IMG/VR virus record: IMGVR_UViG_3300025930_000141 | Location: 16,712-80,711 of that record | DNA from: a virus | Direction: 5' to 3' (one strand) | Length of the DNA: 64,000 bases | Shown: positions 29,797-35,591 of the stretch, in pieces | Layout: each line of letters begins with the position of its first letter | Position numbering within the stretch: position 1 is the first letter of the stretch | Program-made: the position numbers and the translations under genes | The notes under the pieces: generated by a model | The model's database searches: none | Seen by the model: the letters and a program-made list of their open reading frames with translations, nothing else | What the model was told of the DNA's origin: nothing

Positions 29797-29900
29797 TTCG
29801 GATATGGTACGAAGTCGATAGGACACCAGTCCCAAATAGGCAGGAATCGAACCTGGCCTCGCTAACTTTGGCAACGATAAACGACTATCATCGACCCGAA
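29797..29900 (-). ncRNA. Y RNA-like small RNA Y2 (with T-arm)
   Basis: Terminal stem TTCGG/CCGAA; 5' strand GTCGAT; second helix GA(T)AGTCG/CGACTTC with one bulged base; CGTTTATC; a tRNA-like module with CCAAA/TTTGG stem and GGTTCGATTCC T-arm; 3' strand GTACCATAT. About 104 bases, starting five bases from tRNA-Arg(ACG). Confidence 0.78.
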
Positions 29901-29912
29901 TTAAGTATTAAA

Positions 29913-30029
29913 TTAGCAGGAATGGCAAGGCCAGTTTGTGTCTACCCTGGCCTCAGATGGAGCGGCGACAGCGCCGACCAGTCCAAGTGCCATTACAGCG
30001 GCGGCAAGCGCGCCAGCAATTCTCTTCAT
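29913..30029 (-). CDS. Short secreted peptide precursor, 38 aa
   Basis: ATG 30029 after GGGAGGTTGCA: signal peptide MKRIAGALAAAVMALGLVG, cleavage near SEA-RV, leaving a mature peptide of about ten residues ending WPCHSC. It lies between Y2 and Y3. An exported cysteine peptide could act as a signal or toxin; unproven. Confidence 0.58.
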   Translation of the reverse strand: MKRIAGALAAAVMALGLVGAVAAPSEARVDTNWPCHSC

Positions 30030-30050
30030 TGCAACCTCCCGTGATAAGGT

Positions 30051-30156
30051 TGGGCATAATTGTAATCGGAATTTAAGTCTACTTTGCGCTTGGAGGCGCA
30101 CGTGCTATTTACACCAATAGGGAAGTCCCCATAGATAACCGATATACTTCGGCCCA
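30051..30156 (-). ncRNA. Y RNA-like small RNA Y3
   Basis: Terminal stem TGGG/CCCA (short), 5' strand CCGAA, second helix GTA(T)ATCGG/CCGATTAC with a bulge, CGGTTATC, 3' strand AATTATG. One base from tRNA-Gly(TCC). The interior (about 65 bases) has no T-arm. Confidence 0.68.
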
Positions 30157-30157
30157 G

Positions 30158-30228
30158 AGCGGGTACGGAGAATCGAACTCCGGTAATCTGATTGGAAGTC
30201 AGGAGCACTACCATTGTGCTATACCCGC
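30158..30228 (-). tRNA. tRNA-Gly(TCC)
   Basis: Acceptor GCGGGTA/TACCCGC, stem CTGA/TCAG, loop CTTCCAA, U73. Confidence 0.9.
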
Positions 30229-30229
30229 G

Positions 30230-30301
30230 TAGCGCCACTGGGACTTGGACCCAGTTTTCTCGGGCTTCAACCGAGCGCATATCCATACATGCTCTGACGC
30301 C
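30230..30301 (-). tRNA. tRNA-Phe(GAA)
   Basis: Acceptor GGCGTCA/TGGCGCT, stem CTCGG/CCGAG, loop TTGAAGC, A73. T-loop TCCAAGT has C55. Confidence 0.86.
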
Positions 30302-30350
30302 TTGGCTGTACCCGGCCCCACATTTGCTCGATGAGGCCGGGTACAATGCA

Positions 30351-30379
30351 ATTGTAACAGGTCAGACTGAGCGTGTCAA
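30351..30379 (-). promoter_or_regulatory. Promoter, TTGACA-17-TACAAT, for Phe/Gly tRNAs, Y3 and Y2
   Basis: -35 at 30374-30379, -10 at 30351-30356, inside the last codons of the 47-aa gene. Confidence 0.84.
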
Positions 30380-30505
30380 GTCTACGACCCACTCTTCTAA
30401 CTTGCTGTCAATGTAATAAAGAACTTGGTCCTTTATCTCAAATTTACCGTCACGATGGTCGTACAGGTCGCCCTGTCTGACACCCCAATAAACCGGGACC
30501 CTCAC
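30362..30505 (-). CDS. Hypothetical 47-aa protein, GTG start
   Basis: MRVPVYWGVRQGDLYDHRDG; GTGA overlap with the membrane peptide upstream. The promoter for the next RNA cluster lies inside its 3' end. Confidence 0.6.
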   Translation of the reverse strand: MRVPVYWGVRQGDLYDHRDGKFEIKDQVLYYIDSKLEEWVVDLTRSV

Positions 30506-30597
30506 AAAAGTGCTCCAATTACTAGTGCACACAAGAGCAATAGCACAAACAGGAATAATCCGAAGTCTGCTAGAAACTCAATTATGTTGTCTATCAT
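30502..30597 (-). CDS. Single-helix membrane peptide, 31 aa
   Basis: MIDNIIEFLADFGLFLFVLL with one transmembrane helix to the end. ATGA overlap with the vWA gene suggests co-translation. Confidence 0.6.
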   Translation of the reverse strand: MIDNIIEFLADFGLFLFVLLLLCALVIGALL

Positions 30598-31589
30598 GCC
30601 TTGATAAGCAGTCTCGTGTTTGGCATCAGGTTACGGTTAATCGAGGTTGACTGAACGAAAATGTCGTAGTCCGGGTTGTAATCGGGCTTTACCCGTACCG
30701 TGTGGCTTGGTAGGCCAATAAGGTCACGAGCATTCTGACCACCATAAGCCTTACCGGTAGACTTCTCTACTACGATAATAGACTTCTGTGGCTGAATGTT
30801 TTCAGTCTTTGTCAACTGGTAGTAACCCATACCCTTGGAGTAGGCGTAACCCAGGCGACGAACAAAGTCGTCAATGCGGGTCTTGGAGTCTACGTTGTAG
30901 AACTCATAACCATCCAAAGGCTGTAGGTTCTTAACCGTTGCCTTGTTTACCGCATCTGCGCCTGTCGAGAAGACGGCGCGCGAGCCACGTACACCGCTGG
31001 CACGGTTTGTCATGAAGTTGTCTGTGGCCGTACGGATGGTGCTGACGGCCTCAACAATTCCAGTGGCACTAGTGGTGTCCCAAATTGCTACGGAGCCTGC
31101 ATCGGCCCCCAGACGGCTCACATAGGCCTGTCCTGACCTGTCAGGCACCAGCCAACCGATGGTCCAGTTGTCTGCTGCGCGGTTTAGCATGTTTGCCAGG
31201 TCGTGAGCGCTGTGACGCGAGCGGTTTTCCTGTCCGTCGGTTAGGACGAATGTCAGGAATGCGTGGTCACCATAAAGTTGGCTGGTCGTAGCCAAGTCCT
31301 GCTGGCTCTTGATGGTTGCGTCAATAAGGGCGGTAAGTCCTCGGACGTTGTAAAGGTCACTAATCGACGGTAGACGCATTACGTCCATATCGAAGATTAG
31401 GCACTCTACGTTATCGTGGAACAGATATACGCTGACTCGCGTCTCTTGTTGCAATTCTTCGCTTCTCAGAGCGAGGTAACGAATCTGTTCGTCGGCTACC
31501 TGGATTAACTTGCTTCTGTGGCTCGTCATGCTGGAACTACCGTCCAGCACGAGCGCCACGTGATTAATTAGTCGTTGTGCTTTGTGCAT
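30594..31589 (-). CDS. von Willebrand factor A domain protein, 331 aa
   Basis: MIDAS metal site DGSSSM at residues 16-21, with RGLTAL (Thr position) and LTDGQEN (Asp position) further on; the vWA fold covers about residues 8-200, followed by a C-terminal domain of unknown type (DGYEFYNVDSKTRIDDF). Cytoplasmic vWA proteins mediate metal-dependent protein contacts. It lies two small genes below the Ro60 gene, which also ends in a vWA domain. Confidence 0.82.
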   Translation of the reverse strand: MHKAQRLINHVALVLDGSSSMTSHRSKLIQVADEQIRYLALRSEELQQETRVSVYLFHDNVECLIFDMDVMRLPSISDLYNVRGLTALIDATIKSQQDLATTSQLYGDHAFLTFVLTDGQENRSRHSAHDLANMLNRAADNWTIGWLVPDRSGQAYVSRLGADAGSVAIWDTTSATGIVEAVSTIRTATDNFMTNRASGVRGSRAVFSTGADAVNKATVKNLQPLDGYEFYNVDSKTRIDDFVRRLGYAYSKGMGYYQLTKTENIQPQKSIIVVEKSTGKAYGGQNARDLIGLPSHTVRVKPDYNPDYDIFVQSTSINRNLMPNTRLLIKA

Positions 31590-31598
31590 TAATTTCTC

Positions 31599-31685
31599 CT
31601 ATGGCCCCTTCGACAAGAGGAACATTACTAGAACGAGCGCCACTGTCAGCAGATATGCGACAACAGCAATTTCCGTGCCGCTCAA
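31599..31685 (-). CDS. Single-helix membrane peptide, 28 aa, TTG start
   Basis: SGTEIAVVAYLLTVALVLVM then FLLSKGP. TTGA overlap with the stop of the upstream membrane protein supports the TTG start. Confidence 0.52.
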   Translation of the reverse strand: MSGTEIAVVAYLLTVALVLVMFLLSKGP

Positions 31686-31861
31686 AACTTGAGCGCAACA
31701 CCAACAATTACTGCTAGTACACACAGAATGGGGAAGAACGGAATGAAACTGGCTAGAAACAGAAACAGTAACGAACCGCCACCCGCAACCATAAGGCCGG
31801 TGCCGACCCCTGACTTTGATGACTTCTCGACTTCATAAGAGTCTCGCTTGGTAATTGACAT
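31682..31861 (-). CDS. Small membrane protein, 59 aa
   Basis: ATG 31861 (MSITKRDSYEVEKSSKSG) follows AGGAAAGCA; an upstream in-frame ATG at 31903 lies inside the -10 box. Two hydrophobic helices joined by PFFP. Confidence 0.65.
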   Translation of the reverse strand: MSITKRDSYEVEKSSKSGVGTGLMVAGGGSLLFLFLASFIPFFPILCVLAVIVGVALKF

Positions 31862-31901
31862 TGCTTTCCTAACTATCGAAGTTGCATTGTTTTGTACACT
31901 C

Positions 31902-31941
31902 ATTATACCAGAAGAGGGGCACTTTTTTCAAGTGCCCCTCT
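31902..31941 (-). terminator. Ro60 terminator hairpin overlapping a promoter
   Basis: 12-bp stem (AGAGGGGCACTT arms, 31913-31941) ten bases after the Ro60 stop; TTGAAA in its loop side and TATAAT at 31902-31907, 18 bases apart, form a promoter for the next genes. Confidence 0.65.
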
Positions 31942-31950
31942 CTGGATTTG

Positions 31951-33549
31951 TCAGACTCGACCAGCGAAGAAGTTAGCCATTACGCTAGGCGTAGATGAGT
32001 CGAAACCTACTACGTCGAGCATACCGGCGTCCTTCGGGTCTGCCACGGTGAAGCCTGTTGAGACCATACCTACAGAAACTAGGCGGGCGTTGCGGCCACG
32101 AGAGTCGCGGTACTGCTTAAGTGCGACATTTGGCTTAACGCTACCGGCCCACGTCTCGTTGTCGGTGTAAACCGCGAAAGCATCAACATCAATACCCTTG
32201 CTCTTGGCGTAAACCATTGGCTGGGCAATGTCGGTGCCACCGAACGACAAACCGCTGACCTTACGGAGCACGGTTTCGAACGAATCGGCGTCACCGATGT
32301 TCAGGGTTACCAACGAAGTCGTGAAGGCGTTAACCACAACGTAAGGCTCGGTGCGCACGGTGACCATAGCCATGAGCGCAGCGGCCTCTCGACAGTTAAG
32401 ACCAACGAGGCCAGCAGGGGCGTACATGGTCATAGAACCTGAAACGTCAAGGCTTACCATGGTTGGAACACCGGCAGGCTCGACGGTCTTGAAGGACTCA
32501 TAGAATCCAGACTCAAGAGCGCCCAAAACCTTAGCGTTCATACCACGGTGCTGCTTACCGAGGATACCGCGAGCGTTGGCGTACTGGACTGGGTGTACCC
32601 GGCCCTTTACGATACGCTCGCCGTCAGCAAGAGCAATAGCCACGTCGCCTGCGAACTTAACGTCCTTGAAAGCACCAATCTCTTCGAACCGCTTGAGGTT
32701 ACGAATGAGAGCGGTCTGACCTAGAGCGCCGTTGTAGAAAAGCGTCTTCCATACGTCAGGGTCCTTAAGGAACTGGGTAGGAATGGTTTCCCAAGGAAGA
32801 GCCTTGTACGTGTTAAGAACGCGCACAACTTCCTTGGCGCTTGTGGTGCGCTGCATGGCCTTGAAACCGTCGATAATTTCCGGCGTGTTTTCAATCTCGG
32901 CACGGTCGGCCTTGATAGGCCCGCCAAGAACAAAGTCACCAATGCTAACGTTTACGCCCTTAGGGTGAGCAAGACGGAATACGTCGCGGTGCGTCCAACC
33001 GTCGCGCTGGCGGTACTTGACTACCTGATAAGCCAACTGGTTGTCGTCCTTAGACGTGTACCAGTCTGCAAGGCTACCGCGCTTTGCGCGACCAAGGCCA
33101 CCCAAGTCCTTAAGGTACTGTGCGTACTCGAAAAGGTGGGTACCGGTGCGGGCAACCTTAGGGACAAGCGCCCGAACGGCAGCCTTGTTCTCAGCGTTGT
33201 GCATGAGCAAGGCTAGCACGAAAAGGCTAGGGCTGTTCTTAGGTGCGCGGTTTTCGTCAGCGACAGCGCGGAGCGTGTCGATAACCAACTGCTCGTCAGA
33301 CTTGATAAGTGCGAGGACGAACTTAGCGTTGTCCTTGGTCAACTTACGCTCTGAGACGTAGTAGGTACCGCCGTCCGTACCAAGAATCAGGAATCGCTCA
33401 AGGCGAACCTGCGGCGTAACACCGAATACAAAACCTCCGGCGTTGTTACGTACCTCGTCGGTACGTCCAGGGGTACGCTTGTTCTGAGGCGTACCGTTGT
33501 AACGAGTGTTTGCGATTTCACCCGTTAAGTTCTTTAATGCGTTCTTCAT
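31951..33549 (-). CDS. rsr: Ro60/Rsr TROVE-domain RNA-binding protein, 532 aa
   Basis: N-terminal TROVE ring domain (residues about 35-355) with the family's helical-repeat features (RFLILGTDGGTYYVSERKLT, RKGSLADWYTSKDDNQLAYQ-like segment near 155-178, TIPTQFLKDPDVWKTL), then a C-terminal vWA domain with MIDAS DVSGSM at 368-373. Ro60 proteins bind Y RNAs on the outer ring surface and misfolded RNA ends in the central cavity, and in bacteria team with nucleases for RNA quality control. Full family length. Directly downstream of five Y-like RNAs and several tRNAs in one transcript. Confidence 0.93.
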   Translation of the reverse strand: MKNALKNLTGEIANTRYNGTPQNKRTPGRTDEVRNNAGGFVFGVTPQVRLERFLILGTDGGTYYVSERKLTKDNAKFVLALIKSDEQLVIDTLRAVADENRAPKNSPSLFVLALLMHNAENKAAVRALVPKVARTGTHLFEYAQYLKDLGGLGRAKRGSLADWYTSKDDNQLAYQVVKYRQRDGWTHRDVFRLAHPKGVNVSIGDFVLGGPIKADRAEIENTPEIIDGFKAMQRTTSAKEVVRVLNTYKALPWETIPTQFLKDPDVWKTLFYNGALGQTALIRNLKRFEEIGAFKDVKFAGDVAIALADGERIVKGRVHPVQYANARGILGKQHRGMNAKVLGALESGFYESFKTVEPAGVPTMVSLDVSGSMTMYAPAGLVGLNCREAAALMAMVTVRTEPYVVVNAFTTSLVTLNIGDADSFETVLRKVSGLSFGGTDIAQPMVYAKSKGIDVDAFAVYTDNETWAGSVKPNVALKQYRDSRGRNARLVSVGMVSTGFTVADPKDAGMLDVVGFDSSTPSVMANFFAGRV

Positions 33550-33599
33550 TTTGTTTCCTTTCGTCCCGGTCGTTTCGGGAATGTTATATTAACGACTGG

Positions 33600-33686
33600 C
33601 GGCTACTGTAGGATTCGAACCCACGGAAGGTTTTACCCTTCGCTTGTTTTCAAGACAAGTGCAATCGCCCACTCTGCCAAGTAGCC
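33600..33686 (-). tRNA. tRNA-Ser(TGA), normal class II
   Basis: Acceptor GGCTACT/AGTAGCC, stem CTTGT/ACAAG, loop CTTGAAA, long variable arm (GAAGG/CCTTC), G73. The only tRNA here that keeps the expected long arm. Confidence 0.92.
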
Positions 33687-33691
33687 GAGTA

Positions 33692-33832
33692 TGCTGGATA
33701 TAAGTGCGAAATCGGGGTTTAACGGCGGCTTTACCATTTGCCTATACCCCACATGAATTGGGTGGGGCAACAGGATTCGAACCTGCATTCACCGGCTCCA
33801 AAGGCGATAACCGATATTCAATCGACCCAGCA
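33692..33832 (-). ncRNA. Y RNA-like small RNA Y4 (with T-arm)
   Basis: Terminal stem TGCTGG/CCAGCA; 5' strand GTCGATT; second helix GAA(T)ATCGG/CCGATTTC; CGGTTATC; T-arm GCAGGTTCGAATCCTGT; 3' strand GCACTTATAT. About 141 bases, the longest; six bases from tRNA-Ser and ten from Y5. Confidence 0.82.
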
Positions 33833-33842
33833 TTAAGTTGTG

Positions 33843-33958
33843 TACCGAATATGTTATTGCAACGGAGTTTTTACTATATAGCATACAGCACACCGACAGG
33901 GCCGGTGTATTGGATTTGAACCAATGATTTCCGATAACCGTTAACATTCGACTCGGTA
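33843..33958 (-). ncRNA. Y RNA-like small RNA Y5 (with T-arm)
   Basis: Terminal stem TACCGA/TCGGTA; GTCGAA; second helix TG(T)TAACGG/CCGTTGCA; CGGTTATC; T-arm ATTGGTTCAAATCCAAT; a further ACACCG/CGGTGT hairpin; 3' strand AATAACATAT. Four bases from tRNA-Met. Confidence 0.82.
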
Positions 33959-33961
33959 TAG

Positions 33962-34035
33962 TAGCGGAGACGGGATTTGAACCCGCGTTGTCAGGATTAT
34001 GAGCCCTGTGTTTAACCGAACTAAACTACTCCGCG
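33962..34035 (-). tRNA. tRNA-Met(CAT), initiator-like
   Basis: 5' C faces U72 (unpaired 1-72, an initiator trait), stem CAGGG/TCCTG, loop CTCATAA, A73. Confidence 0.83.
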
Positions 34036-34037
34036 AG

Positions 34038-34110
34038 TGGGCCGTATAGGATTCGAACCTATGACTTCTTCGGTGTAAACGAAGCACTCTAACCACTGAG
34101 TTAACAGCCC
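34038..34110 (-). tRNA. tRNA-Val(TAC)
   Basis: Acceptor GGGCTGT/ACGGCCC, stem CTTCG/CGAAG, loop TTTACAC. Confidence 0.92.
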
Positions 34111-34114
34111 ATGG

Positions 34115-34225
34115 TACCGGACATAAGGTTGAAATCGAGCGTTTTGACTGGGGACCGCCCCATGCACGAGTCGAACGTGCCCGACCTTATATTCAGTAAG
34201 ATAACCGATTTCATTCGGCCCGGTA
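34115..34225 (-). ncRNA. Y RNA-like small RNA Y6 (with T-arm)
   Basis: Terminal stem TACCGG/CCGGTA; GCCGAAT; second helix GAAATCG/CGATTTC; CGGTTATC; T-arm GCACGTTCGACTCGTGC; 3' strand AACCTTATGT. Five bases from tRNA-Val, eleven from Y7. Confidence 0.82.
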
Positions 34226-34235
34226 TTTAGTTTTG

Positions 34236-34309
34236 AGAGGATATGTGGTCGGCATCGTGTTTATGGTTAATTGCAATATAATTAGATAAACGATACCGTT
34301 CGACCCTCT
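34236..34309 (-). ncRNA. Y RNA-like small RNA Y7 (short form)
   Basis: Terminal stem AGAGG/CCTCT; GTCGAAC; second helix GGTATCGT/ACGATGCC; CGTTTATC; 3' strand GACCACATAT. About 74 bases without a T-arm; four bases from tRNA-Asp. Confidence 0.8.
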
Positions 34310-34312
34310 TTG

Positions 34313-34387
34313 CGACCTTGAAGGGATTTGAACCCTCGGCTTCTAGCGTGACGGGCTAGCACTCTAACCAGACTGAGTTACAAGGCC
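34313..34387 (-). tRNA. tRNA-Asp(GTC) with C33
   Basis: Acceptor GGCCTTG/CAAGGTC, stem CTAGC/GCTAG, loop CCGTCAC (C33), G73. Confidence 0.88.
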
Positions 34388-34399
34388 ATGTTAATTTAG

Positions 34400-34464
34400 A
34401 GCGAATATGTGGTTGACCAACGGGGGTTCATTGTTGTAAGATAACCGTCAATCTTCGACTCGCT
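34400..34464 (-). ncRNA. Y RNA-like small RNA Y8 (short form)
   Basis: Terminal stem AGCGA/TCGCT; GTCGAA; second helix GATTGACGG/CCGTTGGTC (G-U pairs); CGGTTATC; 3' strand AACCACATAT. About 65 bases, no T-arm; five bases from the D-armless Ile-type RNA. Confidence 0.8.
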
Positions 34465-34468
34465 TGGT

Positions 34469-34544
34469 AGGGCAGACAGGAGTTGAACCTGCGTGTCACC
34501 AGTTACCCTTTCTACTCGTTATCAGCGAGAGGGGATACTGCCCT
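34469..34544 (-). tRNA. D-armless tRNA-like RNA, Ile(GAT)-type anticodon loop
   Basis: Acceptor AGGGCAG/CTGCCCT and T-arm (CAGG/CCTG, loop TTCAACT) enclose a hairpin CTCG/CGAG with loop CTGATAA, identical to tRNA-Ile(GAT). The D-arm is missing; a CCC/GGG extension and a GTAACTGGTGAC segment lie after the anticodon arm, as in the 22580-22656 RNA. Confidence 0.55.
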
Positions 34545-34550
34545 ATAAAG

Positions 34551-34682
34551 TCACTTTGGAGTGACTTCGGTGTGAGTGTCGCAACACTCCATATTCATAC
34601 CGCCGCCAGCAGATTCGCCGTCGCCGCTATGCGGCATTGGCTGTGGTGCTGGTCCTGGTATGCCATTACTATTGATTGCCAT
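34551..34682 (-). CDS. Possible 43-aa protein
   Basis: MAINSNGIPGPAPQPMPHSG to CCDTHTEVTPK, filling the gap between tRNA-Pro and the Ile-type RNA. No clear ribosome site; the longer frame is a shadow of tRNA-Pro. Confidence 0.35.
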   Translation of the reverse strand: MAINSNGIPGPAPQPMPHSGDGESAGGGMNMECCDTHTEVTPK

Positions 34683-34686
34683 AACG

Positions 34687-34760
34687 TCGGCGTGACAGGA
34701 ATTGAACCTGCGACCCCTTGGACCCAAACCAAGTGCGCTCCCAAACTGCGCCACACGCCG
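34687..34760 (-). tRNA. tRNA-Pro(TGG)
   Basis: Acceptor CGGCGTG/CACGCCG, stem CTTGG/CCAAG, loop TTTGGGT, A73. First RNA after promoter 34799-34828. Confidence 0.93.
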
Positions 34761-35102
34761 CTATGTAATTTCTATGACAGGAATCCCCATCGCCCTATAG
34801 TGTAGCACGACCTCAGGGTCGTTGTCAAGCGCCTCGACCACGCTGTAGACCTGTCGAATTTTCTCAACTAGTTCAACCTTGTAAAGTGGATTCTTTTTCC
34901 GGTCTGGTGAGAACGCCATACCTCGGAGTGGAATCACATCTTTAAGAGTGTTATAGATGAAATCTTCATTTGTCTCCTGCATACGGTAAGTTACTACATA
35001 TACCGGCAGCCCGCGTTCATTCAAGTAATCCACAGTGGGTTGAATAAGACCGTAGTATTTCTTGAATAATACACCGTCGAAATCGCTGACTATTATGTCC
35101 AT
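34761..35102 (-). CDS. HAD-like phosphatase, 113 aa
   Basis: Starts MDIIVSDFDGVLFKKYYG: the DxD nucleophile motif of the HAD superfamily, followed by VYVVTYR (motif II Thr) and EALDNDPEV (acidic motif region). Small, without a large cap; may act on nucleotides or RNA/DNA 3' phosphates. Begins two bases from tRNA-Trp. The Y RNA/tRNA promoter is inside its 3' end. Confidence 0.75.
   Translation of the reverse strand: MDIIVSDFDGVLFKKYYGLIQPTVDYLNERGLPVYVVTYRMQETNEDFIYNTLKDVIPLRGMAFSPDRKKNPLYKVELVEKIRQVYSVVEALDNDPEVVLHYRAMGIPVIEIT
34799..34828 (-). promoter_or_regulatory. Promoter, TTGACA-18-TACACT, for the tRNA/Y RNA/Ro60 unit
   Basis: -35 at 34823-34828, -10 at 34799-34804; GACC/GGTC arms in the spacer. 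All RNAs from tRNA-Pro to tRNA-Ser and the Ro60 gene lie downstream, up to the terminator at 31913. Confidence 0.83.
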
Positions 35103-35104
35103 GG

Positions 35105-35176
35105 CACGGGTGGAGGGATTCGAACCCATCGCACTAGAGTTTTGGAGGCTCTGTGACTCAACCAACGCTCACCCGC
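35105..35176 (-). tRNA. tRNA-Trp(CCA)
   Basis: Acceptor GCGGGTG/CACCCGT, stem AGAG/CTCT, loop CTCCAAA, G73. D-arm CGTTGGTTGAG is irregular and matches that of tRNA-Tyr; T-stem has only three good pairs. Confidence 0.78.
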
Positions 35177-35179
35177 ATG

Positions 35180-35253
35180 GAGCCCCCGGCCTGAAACGAC
35201 CAGACCACCTAAGACTAAATCAGAGTCCTTGTGCTAACTTACACCACGGGGCC
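35180..35253 (-). tRNA. tRNA-Ile(GAT), degenerate T-arm
   Basis: Acceptor GGCCCCG/GGGGGCT region with one mismatch, stem GACT/AGTC, loop CTGATTT. The T-arm stem is intact (GGTCTG/CAGGCC) but its loop GTCGTTT lacks the TTCRA consensus, so function is doubtful. Confidence 0.55.
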
Positions 35254-35261
35254 AGACAACC

Positions 35262-35290
35262 ATTGTATCAGGCTGTCGCCGGTTCGTCAA
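35262..35290 (-). promoter_or_regulatory. Promoter, TTGACG-17-TACAAT
   Basis: -35 at 35285-35290, -10 at 35262-35267; drives tRNA-Ile, tRNA-Trp and the HAD gene. Confidence 0.78.
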
Positions 35291-35591
35291 CCTGCTCGTT
35301 ATCGGTCTTTTCCTGACTCGACAACTCATGCTCTTCGTTTGCAGCATTTGCGACCTCAAGTTGGTTCTTAAGGTCGTCAATCTCTTTTTGTGCTTCGTCT
35401 AGTTTGGCCTGGGAATCGGCCAAGGCCTTTTCCTCTTCGGTCGGCTCGGGCTCGACTGGCGGGTGGGCATCATTATATGCCTCTACCCAAGAAGCGAATA
35501 CTTCCTTGCCGCTCGATAGGGCGACCTCGTTATCTACAACTAGTTCAGCCTCTTCGGCCTCTGGGTTGTAGCGTAGTTTTAGTTCTGCCAT
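35268..35591 (-). CDS. Acidic coiled-coil protein, 107 aa
   Basis: MAELKLRYNPEAEEAELVVD, a Pro/Glu linker, and a heptad region (ADSQAKLDEAQKEIDDLKNQ). Resembles scaffold or virion-associated small proteins, but context is accessory. TAATG coupling to the upstream gene. Confidence 0.65.
   Translation of the reverse strand: MAELKLRYNPEAEEAELVVDNEVALSSGKEVFASWVEAYNDAHPPVEPEPTEEEKALADSQAKLDEAQKEIDDLKNQLEVANAANEEHELSSQEKTDNEQVDEPATA

Noticed and set aside
34551-34754. 67-codon frame starting inside tRNA-Pro
   Set aside because: The first 24 codons are the tRNA-Pro gene itself; only the shorter frame from 34682 is kept, at low confidence.
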